Assembly (NCBI RefSeq): GCF_965638725.1
Contig: NC_134949.1
Span: forward strand, 114,135,378-114,199,377
Reading direction: 5' to 3'
Source of the DNA: Aptenodytes patagonicus
Lineage: Eukaryota > Chordata > Aves > Sphenisciformes > Spheniscidae
Length of the DNA stretch: 64,000 nucleotides
Each line of letters starts with the position of its first letter. The stretch's first letter is position 1. Positions 62,129-64,000 of the stretch are shown here, one piece after another. Both the position numbers and the translations under genes were made by a program. Below the pieces are notes generated by a model that had not been told where the DNA came from, ran no database searches, and saw only the letters and a program-made list of their open reading frames with translations.

Positions 62129-62941
62129 GTACTTTACAGCAGTTCTGCATCTGTGACTGAGACCTCCTTCTGTAGAATTCCACAACTAAGTGTTTACCTT
62201 TAGTCAGAGTAAACCCACTGAGAAACAGAAGGACAAGAGCAATTTATCCACTACTCTTTGTAATGAATGCATAGATTATGTCTAAGCACTAGGATGATTT
62301 CTTCTTTATGTACCAGAAACTAGCAGGTTTATAGAAAATATGCATATGCTGTCTGGGATGAGAATATTAAAAAAAAAAAAAGTTTACCAATACATCATAA
62401 GCATGGACTGTACTACATTTCAACTAACAATTCCTCTTACAAGTTTATGAACAAATCTAATTTATATATCAGTAGTTCATGTGAAAGTAACCTGGTGTCT
62501 CTACCTACAGGCACCAGGTAGGTCTTGAGAGTGGAATCTTGGGTTTAAGGAAGTAAGTCCATTTACTCTCCTTCCTTTGTGATTCAGTTCAGTTACAGGC
62601 AGAGATGAGCAAGGAGAAGATTTTCAGTTCTGGTTTTCAGTCATATACTTGAATCTTTTCCAGATAGGAAGAGTAGGAAAGGAGCATGAGGAGTGAAGGG
62701 AGCACTAGCCGGGAGTTGAGAGACCTGCATTTTGTTTTTAGCGGTACTACCAGTTCTGTGTATGTCATATTCCCTCCCCAGTCCATCTGTAAAATGGGAA
62801 TGGTAGTACTTACCTCTTTTGTAAAGTGGGTAAATTGCTAATACAATGATCTCAAAGAGTCATTATATTAGCAATACGTTCACTATACTATAAAAAATTT
62901 TGTAGGTTATTTGCTTTTTTCTTTGCCTTGATTTACTACAG

Positions 62942-63068
62942 GTAACTATCATTCAGGCTTGAATTTCTGGGAAATTTAATGGTGTTCTTTGCTGCACTGT
63001 TTGTAGTACTGGCTGGAAATACAGTGAGTTCTTCTACAGTGGTTTTATCGATATCCTATGCTCTAAAT
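62942..63068 (+). pseudogene. ABCC13: ABCC13 remnant exon q: last helices of TMD2, stop in first full codon
   Basis: After the split Arg codon, TAA (62943-62945) replaces the conserved Trp of SNRWL. Then LSFRLEFLGNLMVFFAALFV and SISYALN match the RLExxGNLTVFF helix. Donor GTAAAT, phase 0 out. NBD2 exons are not in the window. Confidence 0.93.
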
Positions 63069-64000
63069 GTAAATAATGGTATAAATTTTTTGCTGCTACC
63101 ACATTGCATATGAAAAGGGAAGAATACATACAACAAAGTTGAGTAGGTGAATATACACGATGGCATCAATGAAACTAAATCCCGTGGGCAGAACAGAGTT
63201 TTCCATTGAATTCCATTAATTCTGGGAAGCTTCCCATTAATTATTTTCCACTTCTGAATTTAGATGAAATAATAATTATTGAAACATATTTTAAAATCAA
63301 GTTAATCAAACTAGGTATGATTTATTTTTAAAAGTGTTTCGTTAAAGCAAATAAGAAGCCTGGTCATGTACAACTATACTTCATATTTGATTTCTTGTTC
63401 TTGCTCACTTACTGAATGTTATGTGGGAATGTTTACTTAAAAGTTTACTAAAATAACTTGCTTTGGCATTGTCCTTGTAAAAGTAGTATGTGAGAGCCAC
63501 ATTTGAAATGTGTCTTGAAGTAAGGTAAACCATATTGATAAGTTGCTAGTTAAAATAAATCTTAAGTATTATGTATACATGAACTAAGCATCCAAGTTTC
63601 TTTAACCTTGTGGTGCTTAGGAGCCCAGTGGTGTCCAGATTCTCACTGTGGTAAGTGCTTCAGAAACACAGCTGACAGATACGAATGAATAGAAATAAAA
63701 AATAGAGAGAGACAATTACCTGTCATGGCCTATCCACATCTTCCCCCAACTCACAAGAGTTCCATTTTCTATTATTCAGAGATAGAACGATCTCCTTTAT
63801 ATCATCATATACTGTCATCATGATGACAGTCACACGTACTGCACAGTTTTTCACCTTCATCTGATGTCAAATTGACACCATTCTTTATTTAGTTACATAC
63901 GGCATCACAAAATGGTTGACTCTCAGAATTCTTTTGGCTTACTTTTTCCTATAGAAGAGGGAATATTTAACCACAGAATTGGTACCATGGAAGTGGTACC
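63069..64000. other. Intron after remnant exon q, to window end
   Basis: No exon recognised. Holds a 20-bp perfect palindrome at 63811-63830. The NBD2 exons of ABCC13 would be expected further right. Confidence 0.5.
63811..63830. repeat. 20-bp perfect palindrome
   Basis: ACTGTCATCA followed directly by its reverse complement TGATGACAGT, with no spacer. Confidence 0.95.

Overview
This is a vertebrate, almost certainly avian, nuclear genomic window. It has intron-split genes with GT-AG boundaries, CpG-island promoters, CR1 LINEs (one carrying both endonuclease and reverse transcriptase) and LTRs of the kind scattered through bird genomes. The gene order LIPI (minus), RBM11 (plus), ABCC13 (plus) is the order known from human 21q11.2, so the block is conserved between birds and mammals. 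The species cannot be named from the sequence alone.

Layout. About 2.4-18.1 kb (minus): nine exons of LIPI, a membrane-associated phosphatidic-acid-selective phospholipase A1 of the pancreatic lipase superfamily. The signal peptide and the Ser-Asp-His triad are intact. Only the short C-terminal exon was not found. 21.8-22.8 kb: a CpG island holding the RBM11 promoter and exon 1, with a pentanucleotide repeat, a 12-bp inverted repeat resembling RFX X-box half-sites, and (GGGGCC)4 in intron 1. 22.2-31.3 kb (plus): all five coding exons of RBM11 (256 aa, one RRM). A 571-bp solo LTR with perfect 5-bp target duplications sits in its second intron. 34.65-35.22 kb: a second CpG island with no recognised coding exon, possibly the old promoter of the next gene. 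38.8-63.1 kb (plus): 17 exon remnants of an MRP2-like ABC transporter, ABCC13, which runs off the right edge before NBD2.

The main result is that ABCC13 is a dead gene here. Splice sites and exon phases are still largely recognisable. The reading frame is nonetheless broken by seven in-frame stop codons, a one-base frameshift in exon h, and a clean 4-bp tandem duplication in exon n. The NBD1 signature has lost a key glycine and several expected exons cannot be found. A CR1 LINE and an endogenous-retrovirus remnant occupy the interval where one of those exons should lie, and a reverse-oriented LTR lies in a later intron. ABCC13 is also degenerate in human and several other mammals, so this would be an independent loss in a bird lineage.

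LIPI and RBM11 look functional and are divergently arranged about 4.1 kb apart. They share no pathway: one is a secreted or cell-surface lipid enzyme, the other a nuclear splicing regulator. No tRNA, rRNA, CRISPR or bacterial-type feature was seen.
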